Positions 16,879-25,713 of a stretch of DNA of 64,000 nt are shown here, piece after piece. Within the stretch, counting starts at the first letter, position 1. Every line of letters starts with the position of its first letter. The notes beneath the pieces are model-generated. The model was given only the letters and a program-made list of their open reading frames with translations. It was not told the origin of the DNA and ran no database searches. The stretch comes from Mycobacterium kubicae (lineage in GTDB: Bacteria > Actinomycetota > Actinomycetes > Mycobacteriales > Mycobacteriaceae): the NCBI RefSeq assembly GCF_015689175.1, contig NZ_CP065047.1, forward strand, positions 5,022,001-5,086,000, given 5' to 3'. Position numbers and translations under genes: made by a program.

Positions 16879-18525
16879 TCAAGCACGATCCACCATCCGC
16901 GGTGATGCTGCCTCGGGTGAAGCGGTTTGCGCCGAGAAACGAACACCTTCGCGCTTGTCGACGGACACGCGATCGTCGTTGCGCTGCCGTCCTCCTTTGC
17001 TTGCGCCGTGCGAACTCTCCGCGGCCAACTCGGGCCGCGCCCGCCTGGGCTTCTTGCGGGGAGGGGGCTGTGAACTCATCGAGTAATCGTCGAGCTCGAC
17101 CCTCGCTAGTTGTCGGGCGAATTGGGTGGTGAAGCCGGGATACATGGTCCCGTTATAGCCGTCTTCGGTGAGGTACCAGCTCTTGCATCCGGAGTTCCAC
17201 GTCGTGCCGGCAAGCCGACGCTGGAGTTGGGCGTGATAGCTGTTCTGCCGGTCCTCTTTGACGTCGAAGGTCTGAATACCGCCTTCGATGATTATGCCGA
17301 TGGCGTCGACGATGTAGCGGATCTCCGCTTCCAGGTAGACCAAGGCCGAGTTGTGTCCTGGCCCGGAATTCGGCCCGAAGGTGAAAAAGAGGTTGGGATA
17401 GCCTGAGACGCTGACGCTCTTGTAGGCGTAGGCGCCGTTAGACCATTCCTCCGCAAGCTTTCGACCGTCCACGCCGGTGATGGGAAACGGTGTGCCGGCC
17501 TTGCACACATCGAAGCCGGTCGCGAATACGATGCAATCCACCTCGTGTTCGATGCCGTCCGCGGTGCGAATGCCGATGGGCGAGATGGTCGCGATCGGCC
17601 AGGTGATGAGTTTGCAATTGTTCTGTCGGAGAGCCGGATAGTAGTCGCTGGTCATCAGCATGCGCTTGCAGCCGGGCCGGAAGTCGGGCGTCAGTTGTCG
17701 CCGCATCCACGAATCTTTCACCTGGCGACGAAGGTTCGCCTTGGCCGCCCAGGCGATGGCGGTAGTGGCCGGGGTGTTCCACACCATGCCGACGGCCATG
17801 ACTTCGTGCGCCCAAAACCATGCCTGGCGAGCGGCGCTCTGCAGAATCGGTAGCCGACCAAACGCGGCCTTGGCAACACTGGGGTGCGGAAAATCAGGCC
17901 GGGGAAGCACCCAACCGGGCGTCCGTTGAAACACTTTGACTGATCGCGCCGTCTTCACCAATTCCGGAACAATCTGCACCGCGCTCGCCCCGGTACCGAT
18001 TACCGCAACACGTTTGTCGCTCATGTCATAGTCGTGATCCCAGCGCGCGCTGTGGATTTTGTGGCCTGCGTAGCTGTGCAGTCCGCGAATGTCAGGAAAA
18101 TTTGCATTGGCCAGTGGGCCGCTTGCCATCACCACCGTGCGCGACCGGTAGCTTGACCCGCCATCCGTTTCGACGGTCCACGTGCCGCTGTCTTCGTCGA
18201 ACGCCAGGCCGGTCACGTTGACGTGGAAACAGATGAAGCGCGCCAGCGCGTGCTTGTCGACCATGGCCTTGATGTAGGCGAGTATCTCGCTGCTTCCCGA
18301 GTACGCACGCGACCAGTCCGGATTTGGTTCGAAGGAGTACGAATACAACAATGACGGAATGTCGCAGGCGGCACCGGGATAGCTATTGTCACGCCAGGTT
18401 CCTCCGACCTCGCCCGCGCGCTCCAGGATGACGAAATCGTCGATACCCCGCTTGAGTAGTTGGATCGCCGTGCCAAGTCCGGCAAAGCCGGCTCCGATGA
18501 TCAGAACACTGGTCGTGTCGCTCAT
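16879..18525 (-). CDS. Flavin-containing Baeyer-Villiger-type monooxygenase 2
   Basis: A 548-residue paralogue of the following gene. GAGFAG is at residues 11-16, the fingerprint at 152-162 ends in KIHSARW (with Tyr in place of the usual Phe), and GTGASA at 177-182. The C-terminal 60 residues are rich in Lys, Arg, Pro and Ser (for example PPPRKKPRRARPELA) and unlike the catalytic fold, suggesting an unstructured tail. The start at 18525 overlaps the diiron-protein stop by four bases. Two such enzymes in one operon suggest successive oxidations or two substrates. Confidence 0.88.
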   Translation of the reverse strand: MSDTTSVLIIGAGFAGLGTAIQLLKRGIDDFVILERAGEVGGTWRDNSYPGAACDIPSLLYSYSFEPNPDWSRAYSGSSEILAYIKAMVDKHALARFICFHVNVTGLAFDEDSGTWTVETDGGSSYRSRTVVMASGPLANANFPDIRGLHSYAGHKIHSARWDHDYDMSDKRVAVIGTGASAVQIVPELVKTARSVKVFQRTPGWVLPRPDFPHPSVAKAAFGRLPILQSAARQAWFWAHEVMAVGMVWNTPATTAIAWAAKANLRRQVKDSWMRRQLTPDFRPGCKRMLMTSDYYPALRQNNCKLITWPIATISPIGIRTADGIEHEVDCIVFATGFDVCKAGTPFPITGVDGRKLAEEWSNGAYAYKSVSVSGYPNLFFTFGPNSGPGHNSALVYLEAEIRYIVDAIGIIIEGGIQTFDVKEDRQNSYHAQLQRRLAGTTWNSGCKSWYLTEDGYNGTMYPGFTTQFARQLARVELDDYSMSSQPPPRKKPRRARPELAAESSHGASKGGRQRNDDRVSVDKREGVRFSAQTASPEAASPRMVDRA

Positions 18526-19445
18526 CTGGCCACCGGTTCATAGGTCAGCTCATCAGTCCATGACGGCGTCTTGCCGAGCACTTGCGTGGGGAAGTGGTCG
18601 ATCACCCTACCGAGGCGCTGCGAGATGAAGTGCAGCGGTTGGGAGTGCTTGATCGTGGCAGACATATGGGCCTTGAGGATGTGATAGGGGGGAACACGGC
18701 GGGTGTGCTCGCTGCGATCGCCGACGTTCGAGTAGCGGGTGACTGCGTTGTACAGCCTTTCCTCGGACAGGCCCCAGGCGTTCAGGTTTATCAGCATCCG
18801 GGTCAGCAGCGGGATGTAAAGCAACGCACCGGTAAGTACCCTCGGGTCGATAAGAGCTCCCACCGTCTGAATCGCATGGATCCTCATTGGGCTGGCGCCC
18901 AGGTCGTTGAGCACCTGAAAACCCACCGCCAGGTGGCGAGACTCGTCGCTGTTGACCTTGGCGAAAACTTCGCCGCACACGGGATCTGACACCTCGTCCA
19001 CCAAAAACTTCAACAGTGCTCCGTCCAGAGCGGTTTCTAAAGCCGGTATGGCAGCACCGATCACCGTCAACGGAAGTGCTTCGGCGTATCGGTCCAGCCA
19101 TTCGATGACCAGCCGGATGTTCTTGTTCGGCACCGGAGTCTCGCCCTCCTCGAGCATCCCCCAGCGATGCATGAGAGCGAGCTCCACGTTGGCGTGCCGC
19201 TGCTCTTCGGCGTGGAAATACCTGTAAATCTCACCCAACGCGTCGAACGGCGCCTTGGGGGCCATGGCCGCGAAAGCGCGGGCACCGACATGCTCGATCC
19301 ATACCACGTCTGACATGAACTGTTTCAGGCTGGGGCGCTGTTCGTCGGTGATCAACTCGGCACCCGGTGCGTCCCAGTCGATGTCGGCCAGCGCCCACTG
19401 GCGGTCTTTAATCGTCTGCAGCATATCGCCGTATTCGAAAGCCAT
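18522..19445 (-). CDS. Ferritin-like diiron-domain protein
   Basis: A 307-residue helical protein with the complete diiron ligand pattern: Glu51 (WIEHVG), Glu81-x-x-His84 (in EEQRH), Glu137 (ALETAL) and Glu168-x-x-His171 (in DESRH). Ferritin-like carboxylate proteins with this spacing include desaturases, oxygenases and N-oxygenases, so an oxygen-activating redox enzyme is likely. The exact reaction is not recognisable. It lies 18 bp after the SDR gene and overlaps the monooxygenase start, in the middle of the operon, which makes a second oxygenase step on an acyl or isoprenoid substrate plausible. Confidence 0.75.
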   Translation of the reverse strand: MAFEYGDMLQTIKDRQWALADIDWDAPGAELITDEQRPSLKQFMSDVVWIEHVGARAFAAMAPKAPFDALGEIYRYFHAEEQRHANVELALMHRWGMLEEGETPVPNKNIRLVIEWLDRYAEALPLTVIGAAIPALETALDGALLKFLVDEVSDPVCGEVFAKVNSDESRHLAVGFQVLNDLGASPMRIHAIQTVGALIDPRVLTGALLYIPLLTRMLINLNAWGLSEERLYNAVTRYSNVGDRSEHTRRVPPYHILKAHMSATIKHSQPLHFISQRLGRVIDHFPTQVLGKTPSWTDELTYEPVAR

Positions 19446-19463
19446 GTCTCCTCCTAGGTTGTG

Positions 19464-20300
19464 TCAACGCGTTATTCGCTGGATGAGTCCCATCGCGTGG
19501 GTGAAGGTACCCGGCATGGTTCTCTTGAGCTGCCAGAGGATTTTGGCGTCGAGTTGCGGCAGGACGTATAGCTGGCCGCGGTCGTGCGCATCCAGGGTGG
19601 TTCGTGCTACCGACTCTGGTGATACGCCGGTCCACTTCATCAAGTTGGCGGCTAGCGTGGCCGCCGATTCCTCGATGCGTGGATTGTCGACGATATTTGT
19701 TTTGACGAAGGTGGGGCATAGGACGGTCACCGTGACGCCGGTTCCGCTGAGCTCGGCTGCCAAGGTTTCGGACAGCGCGAGTACGCCCGCTTTGCTCACG
19801 TTGTAGGCGGCCATGCGGGGGGCCGCACCGAAGCTTGCCGCCGACGCGACGTTGATGAGCCCTCCGAATCCACGTTCCCGGAGCCGCGGGACAAAGACTT
19901 CGCAGCCGTGGATGACTCCCCACAGATTGACCGACAACGTCGCGGACCAATCGCTCGTGGATGTCGCACCGACGACGTTGCCTCCAGCGCCAATTCCGGC
20001 ATTGTTGATCACCAGTCCGGGAGCGCCGCCGAACCACTTCTCGGCCGAATCGGCAAGATCCCGGACCTGATGCTCGTCTGAGACGTCGCAAACAACGCCG
20101 ATGCCATGACCGCCCAGCTTGGAGATCAGGTCCGCTGTCTCCTTGGCGCGAATGCCGTCGATGTCGGCGCACACCACACGGCCGCCCCGGCGCGCCAGCT
20201 CGACGGCAAATGCGCGGCCAATGCCGCTGCCTGCACCGGTGATCACCGCGTCGGCACGGTCACTCCGGCGGGGGGGATTCCCAAACGGCAGCAGCCTCAT
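19464..20300 (-). CDS. Short-chain dehydrogenase/reductase, first gene of the operon
   Basis: A classical SDR of 278 residues. The cofactor motif TGAGSGIG is at residues 21-28, NNAG at 99-102 and the catalytic YNVSK at 166-170, with the serine in NVASAAS. ATG 20300 is chosen because the family begins about 15-20 residues before TGAGSGIG; the longer frame to 20387 intrudes on the regulator promoter. SDRs interconvert alcohols and ketones, and ketones are the substrate of the Baeyer-Villiger enzymes encoded downstream, so the order makes chemical sense. Divergent from the TetR gene at 20435. Confidence 0.88.
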   Translation of the reverse strand: MRLLPFGNPPRRSDRADAVITGAGSGIGRAFAVELARRGGRVVCADIDGIRAKETADLISKLGGHGIGVVCDVSDEHQVRDLADSAEKWFGGAPGLVINNAGIGAGGNVVGATSTSDWSATLSVNLWGVIHGCEVFVPRLRERGFGGLINVASAASFGAAPRMAAYNVSKAGVLALSETLAAELSGTGVTVTVLCPTFVKTNIVDNPRIEESAATLAANLMKWTGVSPESVARTTLDAHDRGQLYVLPQLDAKILWQLKRTMPGTFTHAMGLIQRITR

Positions 20301-20434
20301 CGGAGTATCCGCCGTTGCTGCGATCTGACGGTTGATTCCGTCGCTGCCTCGAAAGCAACTGGTGGCACCAGCCACCATTGTGGGCACATGCCGTCAGTTT
20401 GGTGTGACCTACGTTGCTTTGTCAAGATGGAAAT

Positions 20435-21103
20435 GTGCGGACGAAGGCGAAACGATGGGGCGGGCGTACCGGCGCGGAACGCCGCGCGGAACGTCGGCAG
20501 CGTCTGATCGATGCCGCGACCGAGATCTGGAGCGAAAGCGGTTGGGCCGCAGTCACCATGAGGGGCGTTTGCTCCCGGACCAGCCTGAACGACCGCTACT
20601 TCTATGAAGACTTCAAGACCCGCGACGAGTTGCTGGTTGCCGCCTGGGACGGGGTACGGAACGAGATGCTCGGTGAGGTTTCCGCGACCCTCGCAGAACG
20701 CGTCGGGCAGCCGCCCCTCGAGACTATTCGCATGACCATCTCTATGGTGGTCGACCGCATCACACAAGATCCCGGCAGGGCAAAGATCTTGCTGACCCAG
20801 CACGTGGGCAGCTCACCGCTGCAAGACCGGCGCGCTGTTGCCCTGCAAGAGGCGACGCACCTCGTGGTCGCGGCGAGCAAGCCCCATCTGAGACCGGATG
20901 CCGATGAAACCGCGCTCCGCATGGACACCTTGGTGGCGGTTGGGGGCTTCGTCGAGCTGATCACCGCCTGGCATGCCGGCTTGCTCGACGTAAGTCAGGA
21001 GGAGATCGTCGAACACACCAGTCGGCTCGCCGAAACCCTAGCTGAACGTTATCTGGTGCACGCGCTCAGCGTCGATGACGTGCCCGGGACGCTACCGTCC
21101 TGA
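20435..21103 (+). CDS. TetR-family regulator, divergent from the SDR operon
   Basis: A 222-residue TetR-type repressor. The N-terminal domain has RLIDAATEIWSESGW and a recognition-helix region ending NDRYFYEDFKTRDELL. GTG 20435 is the likely start; an in-frame TTG at 20414 is possible. The 134-bp gap to the SDR start holds the two divergent promoters, so this protein is the best candidate regulator of the nine-gene operon. The ligand-binding domain is unrelated to those of the other TetR proteins by eye, so its inducer cannot be guessed. Confidence 0.85.
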   Translation: MRTKAKRWGGRTGAERRAERRQRLIDAATEIWSESGWAAVTMRGVCSRTSLNDRYFYEDFKTRDELLVAAWDGVRNEMLGEVSATLAERVGQPPLETIRMTISMVVDRITQDPGRAKILLTQHVGSSPLQDRRAVALQEATHLVVAASKPHLRPDADETALRMDTLVAVGGFVELITAWHAGLLDVSQEEIVEHTSRLAETLAERYLVHALSVDDVPGTLPS

Positions 21104-21129
21104 TCGTGGGCGTCAAACCGGACACGCAC

Positions 21130-21840
21130 TCAGCATCGCCGGGCGTGGCCGCGAGCCGATAGAGCGTTTGCCGATGCCCCGGATTCAGGAACCGGCGCCT
21201 CGCCTATGTTCTGCAGCAGCACGTAGGTGCCGAGGCTGCCCAGGAAACCTGCGCAGTGTTGGACGAGTTCATCAGTACTGAAGTCCAGTTCGCCGTCCAG
21301 CCAGCGGCGCAGAACCTCGAAGAGTCCTCCGACACCGAGGGTTGAAGCCAGATGCGCGACGCCCACCGCAGAGTCGGCGATATCCAGGTGAAGTCTGGCC
21401 TCGCGCAGCACGAGGTCGGCGAAACCGGCCATCAATTGGCTCCGCAACTCGCGAAGGAGTGGCTCCGTTGCGGATTCAACGAACAAAATGCGGGCCAGCC
21501 GAGGATCGTCTTCGATCATGTTGACCAGTGCGCGGATGGGGGCATACGCCAACACGTCGGGTGGCGCGCCGGCGTCTGGGATCGCTTGGACTATTACGTC
21601 TTGGAAGGTGGCATAGAGCTGCTGGTAGACGGCCCGCAAGAGCGCGTCGCGGTCGGAGAAATGCTGGTAGAAGTAACGCGAGGTGACACGTGACTCGGCG
21701 CAGACGGCAGTCACGGTGGTGGCGGCCACGCCTCGGGTACCGATCAGCTCGATAGCGGCGTCGATGAGACGTGTACGCCGGTGCTGATGGCGCTGCTCTG
21801 CAGACACTCCGCGATACACCCGGACTGAACGCATAGACAC
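21130..21840 (-). CDS. TetR-family regulator
   Basis: A 236-residue regulator. The DNA-binding domain reads RLIDAAIELIGTRGVAATTV followed by SRVTSRYFYQHFSDRDALL. It faces the preceding TetR gene tail to tail (26 bp apart) and is divergent from a metal-dependent hydrolase gene. A 26-bp palindromic site lies 14 bp from its start codon, consistent with autorepression and control of the hydrolase gene. ATG 21840 or the in-frame ATG at 21834 may be the start. Confidence 0.87.
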   Translation of the reverse strand: MSMRSVRVYRGVSAEQRHQHRRTRLIDAAIELIGTRGVAATTVTAVCAESRVTSRYFYQHFSDRDALLRAVYQQLYATFQDVIVQAIPDAGAPPDVLAYAPIRALVNMIEDDPRLARILFVESATEPLLRELRSQLMAGFADLVLREARLHLDIADSAVGVAHLASTLGVGGLFEVLRRWLDGELDFSTDELVQHCAGFLGSLGTYVLLQNIGEAPVPESGASANALSARGHARRC

Positions 21841-21853
21841 AGTTTGTCATCTA

Positions 21854-21879
21854 AATCTGACTAGGTATAAAGTCAGATT
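21854..21879. promoter_or_regulatory. TetR operator between divergent genes
   Basis: A perfect inverted repeat with 9-bp arms, AATCTGACT and AGTCAGATT, separated by 8 bases. It sits in the 70-bp gap between the TetR gene (start 21840) and the hydrolase gene (start 21911), in an AT-rich stretch. Size and symmetry match TetR-family operators; binding is inferred. Confidence 0.65.
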
Positions 21880-21910
21880 ATTGAGGTCCGCTTGGAGATG
21901 GGAGTAGCAC

Positions 21911-22780
21911 ATGACCAGTGAGTCGCCCACACGGCCAGCAAAGAGGGTGCTGCCAAAGGCTCGCCGTGTCCGTTTCGCAATGCCTGCTGGGACCAGTCGC
22001 CAGCACTTCGTCGACGGCGACTTGGTGATGAGCCACTTTGTCTCTACCTTGTCGGCAACGTTCCCCGAGGGCGAAGACTTCTTCATCCGATCGGTGCGCC
22101 AGTACCGTGACCAGGTCAGCGACCCCGACCTCCAAGAGGCGGTCAAGGGATTCATCGCGCAGGAGGCCACCCACCGGCACCAGCATCGGCTGCTTAACGA
22201 GCGGCTCCAAGCGATGGGCTATCCGACCGACGGGATCGATCGGCACATCAAGAAGTTGGTTGACCGGCTCGAGAAGCGATTCTCTCCGAAGATGCGCCTG
22301 GCCGTGACGGCTGCCCTTGAGCACTACACGGCGACGTTCGCCGAAATCATTCTGACCAGCGACGAGGCACAAGAGCTGATCGGCGACACCGAGGTCCGGC
22401 CGATTCTGCTCTGGCACGCTTTAGAAGAATCCGAGCACAAGGCCGTCGCTTTCGACGTCTTCGAGACGGTCGGTGGAACCGAACGCACCAGGGTCTGGGG
22501 AATGCGGATTGCCACAGTCATCTTGTTCACCGAGTTGGTCATCCAGACCACTCGCTCTCTGGCGGGTGACCGCGCAGCCTACAACCCACTGCGCTTACTG
22601 CGCAGCCTTCGAGCCTTCCGTCGTTCCCCACTGTTCAGCCCGGACGCGGTGCAGCGCTTCCGTTCCTACACCCGCGCCGGCTTCCACCCCGACGACTGGG
22701 ACAGCACCGAAGTCCTCGAACGCTGGGCCAAAGAACTCTTCGACTCCGATGGCGCCCAGCGAATCGGGAGCCGCGTCTAG
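21911..22780 (+). CDS. Predicted metal-dependent hydrolase (PF10118-like)
   Basis: A 289-residue helical protein. Conserved acid/histidine clusters are FIAQEATHRHQHRLLNE, LEHYTATFAEI and WHALEESEHKAVAFDVF, recalling both the PF10118 predicted metal-dependent hydrolases and diiron four-helix bundles. These proteins are frequent in mycobacterial lipid clusters but no reaction is established. Its promoter region carries a 26-bp TetR operator, so expression is probably repressed by the divergent gene product. Codons and frame are regular throughout. Confidence 0.75.
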   Translation: MTSESPTRPAKRVLPKARRVRFAMPAGTSRQHFVDGDLVMSHFVSTLSATFPEGEDFFIRSVRQYRDQVSDPDLQEAVKGFIAQEATHRHQHRLLNERLQAMGYPTDGIDRHIKKLVDRLEKRFSPKMRLAVTAALEHYTATFAEIILTSDEAQELIGDTEVRPILLWHALEESEHKAVAFDVFETVGGTERTRVWGMRIATVILFTELVIQTTRSLAGDRAAYNPLRLLRSLRAFRRSPLFSPDAVQRFRSYTRAGFHPDDWDSTEVLERWAKELFDSDGAQRIGSRV

Positions 22781-22972
22781 CATCAACGGTGAGCGCGAGC
22801 AGAGAAGCACTGGCACTAGGTGGCTTACGAACTCGTCGTCGAAGGCGATCCCTACGGTACCGGCAGGAGCACACCGTCGATGAACCGGTCATTTCGAATT
22901 AGACGGGAGACTCATTCACCGCCGCGGGTTGTCGTCGACACAGACGCTGGCGCACCTACATGAACCGGGATG

Positions 22973-24061
22973 TTACTGGCCGGGGGCGCAGTGCTTGATC
23001 ATCTCACCGAGGTTTTGGCCGACCCGCTCAGGTGCGATACCCACCGACGGCGGGTAGAGCATGATGTGGTCGAGTACCCCCTCGTAGCGGCGCAGCCCGG
23101 CGCGCACCTCGCTGGCGGTGCCAGCGACGCCCATCACGTCGATCATGTCGTCCGTCACCGCGTCGAACATGGCCGCAAAGTCACCGCGTGCGAAGGCTTC
23201 TCGGATAACGGCACCCTGTTTGGCGAATCCGCAGAAGTCGAGCAGCGGTTGGTAGGTTCTGACTGATGCGTAGAACGCGATCTGTTGCGCGACCTCGCGA
23301 CGGGCGATTTCCGGGTCGTCGTGGATGGAGCACATGACCATTGACACAATCTCGACGTCGTCGGGATCGCGCCCGGTGCGTGCGGCGCCCTTGGCCACCG
23401 CGGGCCGCACGACTTCCTCCACGTAGGCGGTCGTGAAGAGCGGATGCCCGGCCAGCCCGTCAGCGACCCGGCCGGCGGCTTCGCACATCCGCGGGCGCAC
23501 CGCGGCGGTGATGATCGGAATATCGCGCGCAGGCGGGTCTACCGGGCCGCTGGGGATGAGATTCATCTGGTAGAAGCGGCCTTCGTGGCGGACTGGTCCC
23601 TCGTGCAGGTTCCAGATGCGCCGAATAAGGGGTACGAGTTCCTCGACGCGCAGGGCGGGGGCGCTGGTATCGGCGACGCTGTGCCAGTTGCTCATCATCC
23701 GTTTGGTGCCGTTGCCGATGCCGAGCACGATGCGACCGCCGGACAGTTCGTCGAGATCGCGCGCCTCGGTCGCCAAGACCAGCGGGCTGCGTCCGACGCC
23801 GTAGAGAATCGACGACCCGATGCGACACCTGTCAGTCGAGGTGGCCATTGCCGCCATCGAGATGGATCCCGACCGGGTATAGAACTCCGATGCCCACACC
23901 GCGTCGAACCCGGCCTGGTCGGCCGCGGTGGCGGTGACCTTCATCGCGGCAAGGTCAGGGGCTAGGACAGAGAGTCCAAAGGTACTCACTACTGCGGCTC
24001 CATTGCGTTGTGTTGTGCTCCTGAGCGATGTCGGCGAGCCCGTTGGACGAGGAGCAGTCAT
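22973..24061 (-). CDS. LLM-class F420-dependent oxidoreductase
   Basis: A luciferase-like (TIM-barrel) enzyme of up to 362 residues. Features include FDAVWASEFYTRSG, GRIVLGIGNGTKRMMSNWHS and PIITAAVRPRMCEAAGRVAD, typical of mycobacterial F420-dependent oxidoreductases. The start is uncertain: the first 24 residues have low complexity, and GTG 23989 (giving a protein beginning MSTFGLSVLAPD) is equally plausible. It follows a ferredoxin and a P450 on the same strand, so the three may act in one oxidation/reduction pathway. Confidence 0.82.
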   Translation of the reverse strand: MTAPRPTGSPTSLRSTTQRNGAAVVSTFGLSVLAPDLAAMKVTATAADQAGFDAVWASEFYTRSGSISMAAMATSTDRCRIGSSILYGVGRSPLVLATEARDLDELSGGRIVLGIGNGTKRMMSNWHSVADTSAPALRVEELVPLIRRIWNLHEGPVRHEGRFYQMNLIPSGPVDPPARDIPIITAAVRPRMCEAAGRVADGLAGHPLFTTAYVEEVVRPAVAKGAARTGRDPDDVEIVSMVMCSIHDDPEIARREVAQQIAFYASVRTYQPLLDFCGFAKQGAVIREAFARGDFAAMFDAVTDDMIDVMGVAGTASEVRAGLRRYEGVLDHIMLYPPSVGIAPERVGQNLGEMIKHCAPGQ

Positions 24062-24121
24062 CGTGGACCGGCCGGAAGCCAGTGCCGAACAGCTGCACCG
24101 GATCTCGCTGCTGCCAGTCTG

Positions 24122-24328
24122 TCAATCGTGCAACGCGAGCGCGCCTGTGGGGCAACTCGCCACGGCATCTTCGATCAGTGCCCTGTGACATTCGGGTGGC
24201 CCAGGATTCAGGATGTGGAGTTTCCCATCGTTACTGACCTCGAAGAAGTCGGGAGCCAGGCCTTCACACATCCCGATTGACGAGCATCGATCGCGGTCGA
24301 CTGTGATTTTCATGCCACGCTGCCTCAC
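24122..24328 (-). CDS. [3Fe-4S] ferredoxin, partner of the adjacent P450
   Basis: A 68-residue (or 63-residue, from ATG 24313) ferredoxin. Cysteines occur in CSSIGMC and in SCPTGAL, the C-x5-C...C-P pattern of the single [3Fe-4S] ferredoxins that donate electrons to actinobacterial P450s. The position equivalent to a fourth ligand is Ile, as expected for a three-iron cluster. The GTG at 24328 overlaps the P450 stop as GTGA. The overlap and pairing strongly suggest that it is the P450's redox partner. Confidence 0.88.
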   Translation of the reverse strand: MRQRGMKITVDRDRCSSIGMCEGLAPDFFEVSNDGKLHILNPGPPECHRALIEDAVASCPTGALALHD

Positions 24329-25626
24329 GTAGTCGGGGTGAAGCGGACGGGAAGATGATTCACCCCGTGGAAGAAAGTGCTAACGGTATAGCTGGGTGGC
24401 CCGCAGACTTCAATATCAGGCAGGCGGTGCAGCAATTCCCGGAAGAGCGCGGCGAGTTGCTGCCGCGCCAGCTGATTGCCCAAGCAGTGGTGGATACCTC
24501 CACCTCCGAAGCTCACGTGCGGGTTGGGGTCCCGTGACAAATCGAACTTTTCCGGGTTGGTGAACACTGTGGTGTCCCAGTTGGCCGAGCTGTAAAAAAG
24601 TACGACCTTGTCACCTTCGGTGATCTGTTGTCCGCCCAGGTCGCAGTCGCGAGCTGCCGTTCGGCGGAAGGTCATGATCGGGGTGGCCCACCGGACGAAC
24701 TCTTCGACCGCTCCTTTGATTCGTCCGTCGAAATCCTCCATCAGCCACGCTCGTTGATCGGGAAAGTCGGTCAAGGCTTTCATCGCATGACTGGTGCTTT
24801 GGCGCGTGGTGTCGTTCCCAGCGATCGTGAGAAGTATGAAAAACGAGACGATCTCATCTTCGGTGAGTTTTTCACCGTCCACTTCAGCCTGAACGAGGTT
24901 CGTCATGAGGTCGTCTTCGGGCTGCCGGCGACGTGCAGCGATGATTTCGCGGGCGCCGTCGCCTAGGAATCCCATCGCTTGGAAAAGGCGAGGTATGACT
25001 GGGTCGTCGCCCATCACCTCGGGGTCGCTCCACCCACCGGCATACCGTGATTCCCACGCGATGTCGCGGCGCATCGAGTCCGGCACGCCCATCATGTCGA
25101 AGATGTTGTGCATCGGCAGCAACGCCGCGCATTCGTCGACGAAGTCGGCCTTGCCCTGTGGAGCCAGGTCGTCGACGACGCGCTTCGCGTTGGCCTCGAT
25201 CTGATGGTGGATCAGTCGCATCTGCTTCGGCGTGAATGCGGATGCCAGCAATCGTCGAATCTTGGTATGACGCGGCGGATCCATCGCAATGAAGCCTTGA
25301 GCGGTGTCGAGCAATTCCTGCGGGATCGACTCCATGACAATGCCCTGACCTGACAGGAAATCGTCGTGTCGCCGGGTCGCCTCGACAAGCAACGGATGCG
25401 TAACCACAGCCCAAAAGCCCCGGTCGTTCCCGTCGTCGATCATGGTGTGCTCGACTCGCGGGTGCCAGCTGATGGGAGCACGTTTGCGCAGTTCGGCGTA
25501 TGTCTTCTCCCGGTCGGCGGCGGTGCCGGCCCAAAATGCAGTCGAGGACAAGTCGGCAGAATCATATGGACGTGCTGAACGCCGCTCCGCCGACGTTTTC
25601 AGTGCGGACGTCGTGCTGGCAATCAT
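24325..25626 (-). CDS. Cytochrome P450, CYP124/125/142/188-like group
   Basis: A 433-residue P450. The I-helix carries LTIAGNDTTRQS, the ExxR helix is EEFVRWATP, and the haem loop is FGGGGIHHCLG with Cys381. The doubled histidine-containing loop and the DPPRHTKIRRLL motif are typical of the mycobacterial CYP124/125/142/188 branch, which hydroxylates the ends of methyl-branched lipids and cholesterol side chains. Subfamily cannot be assigned by reading alone. It is followed directly by its ferredoxin gene and preceded by a TetR gene 87 bp away on the same strand. Confidence 0.88.
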   Translation of the reverse strand: MIASTTSALKTSAERRSARPYDSADLSSTAFWAGTAADREKTYAELRKRAPISWHPRVEHTMIDDGNDRGFWAVVTHPLLVEATRRHDDFLSGQGIVMESIPQELLDTAQGFIAMDPPRHTKIRRLLASAFTPKQMRLIHHQIEANAKRVVDDLAPQGKADFVDECAALLPMHNIFDMMGVPDSMRRDIAWESRYAGGWSDPEVMGDDPVIPRLFQAMGFLGDGAREIIAARRRQPEDDLMTNLVQAEVDGEKLTEDEIVSFFILLTIAGNDTTRQSTSHAMKALTDFPDQRAWLMEDFDGRIKGAVEEFVRWATPIMTFRRTAARDCDLGGQQITEGDKVVLFYSSANWDTTVFTNPEKFDLSRDPNPHVSFGGGGIHHCLGNQLARQQLAALFRELLHRLPDIEVCGPPSYTVSTFFHGVNHLPVRFTPTT

Positions 25627-25713
25627 GAGAATCTCCTAAGGTTCGTGCGGCCCCACTCCAAGTGTTTACAATTATTCCTTCAGAGTCAACATTTGAACAT
25701 AAAATCCTTAGTG

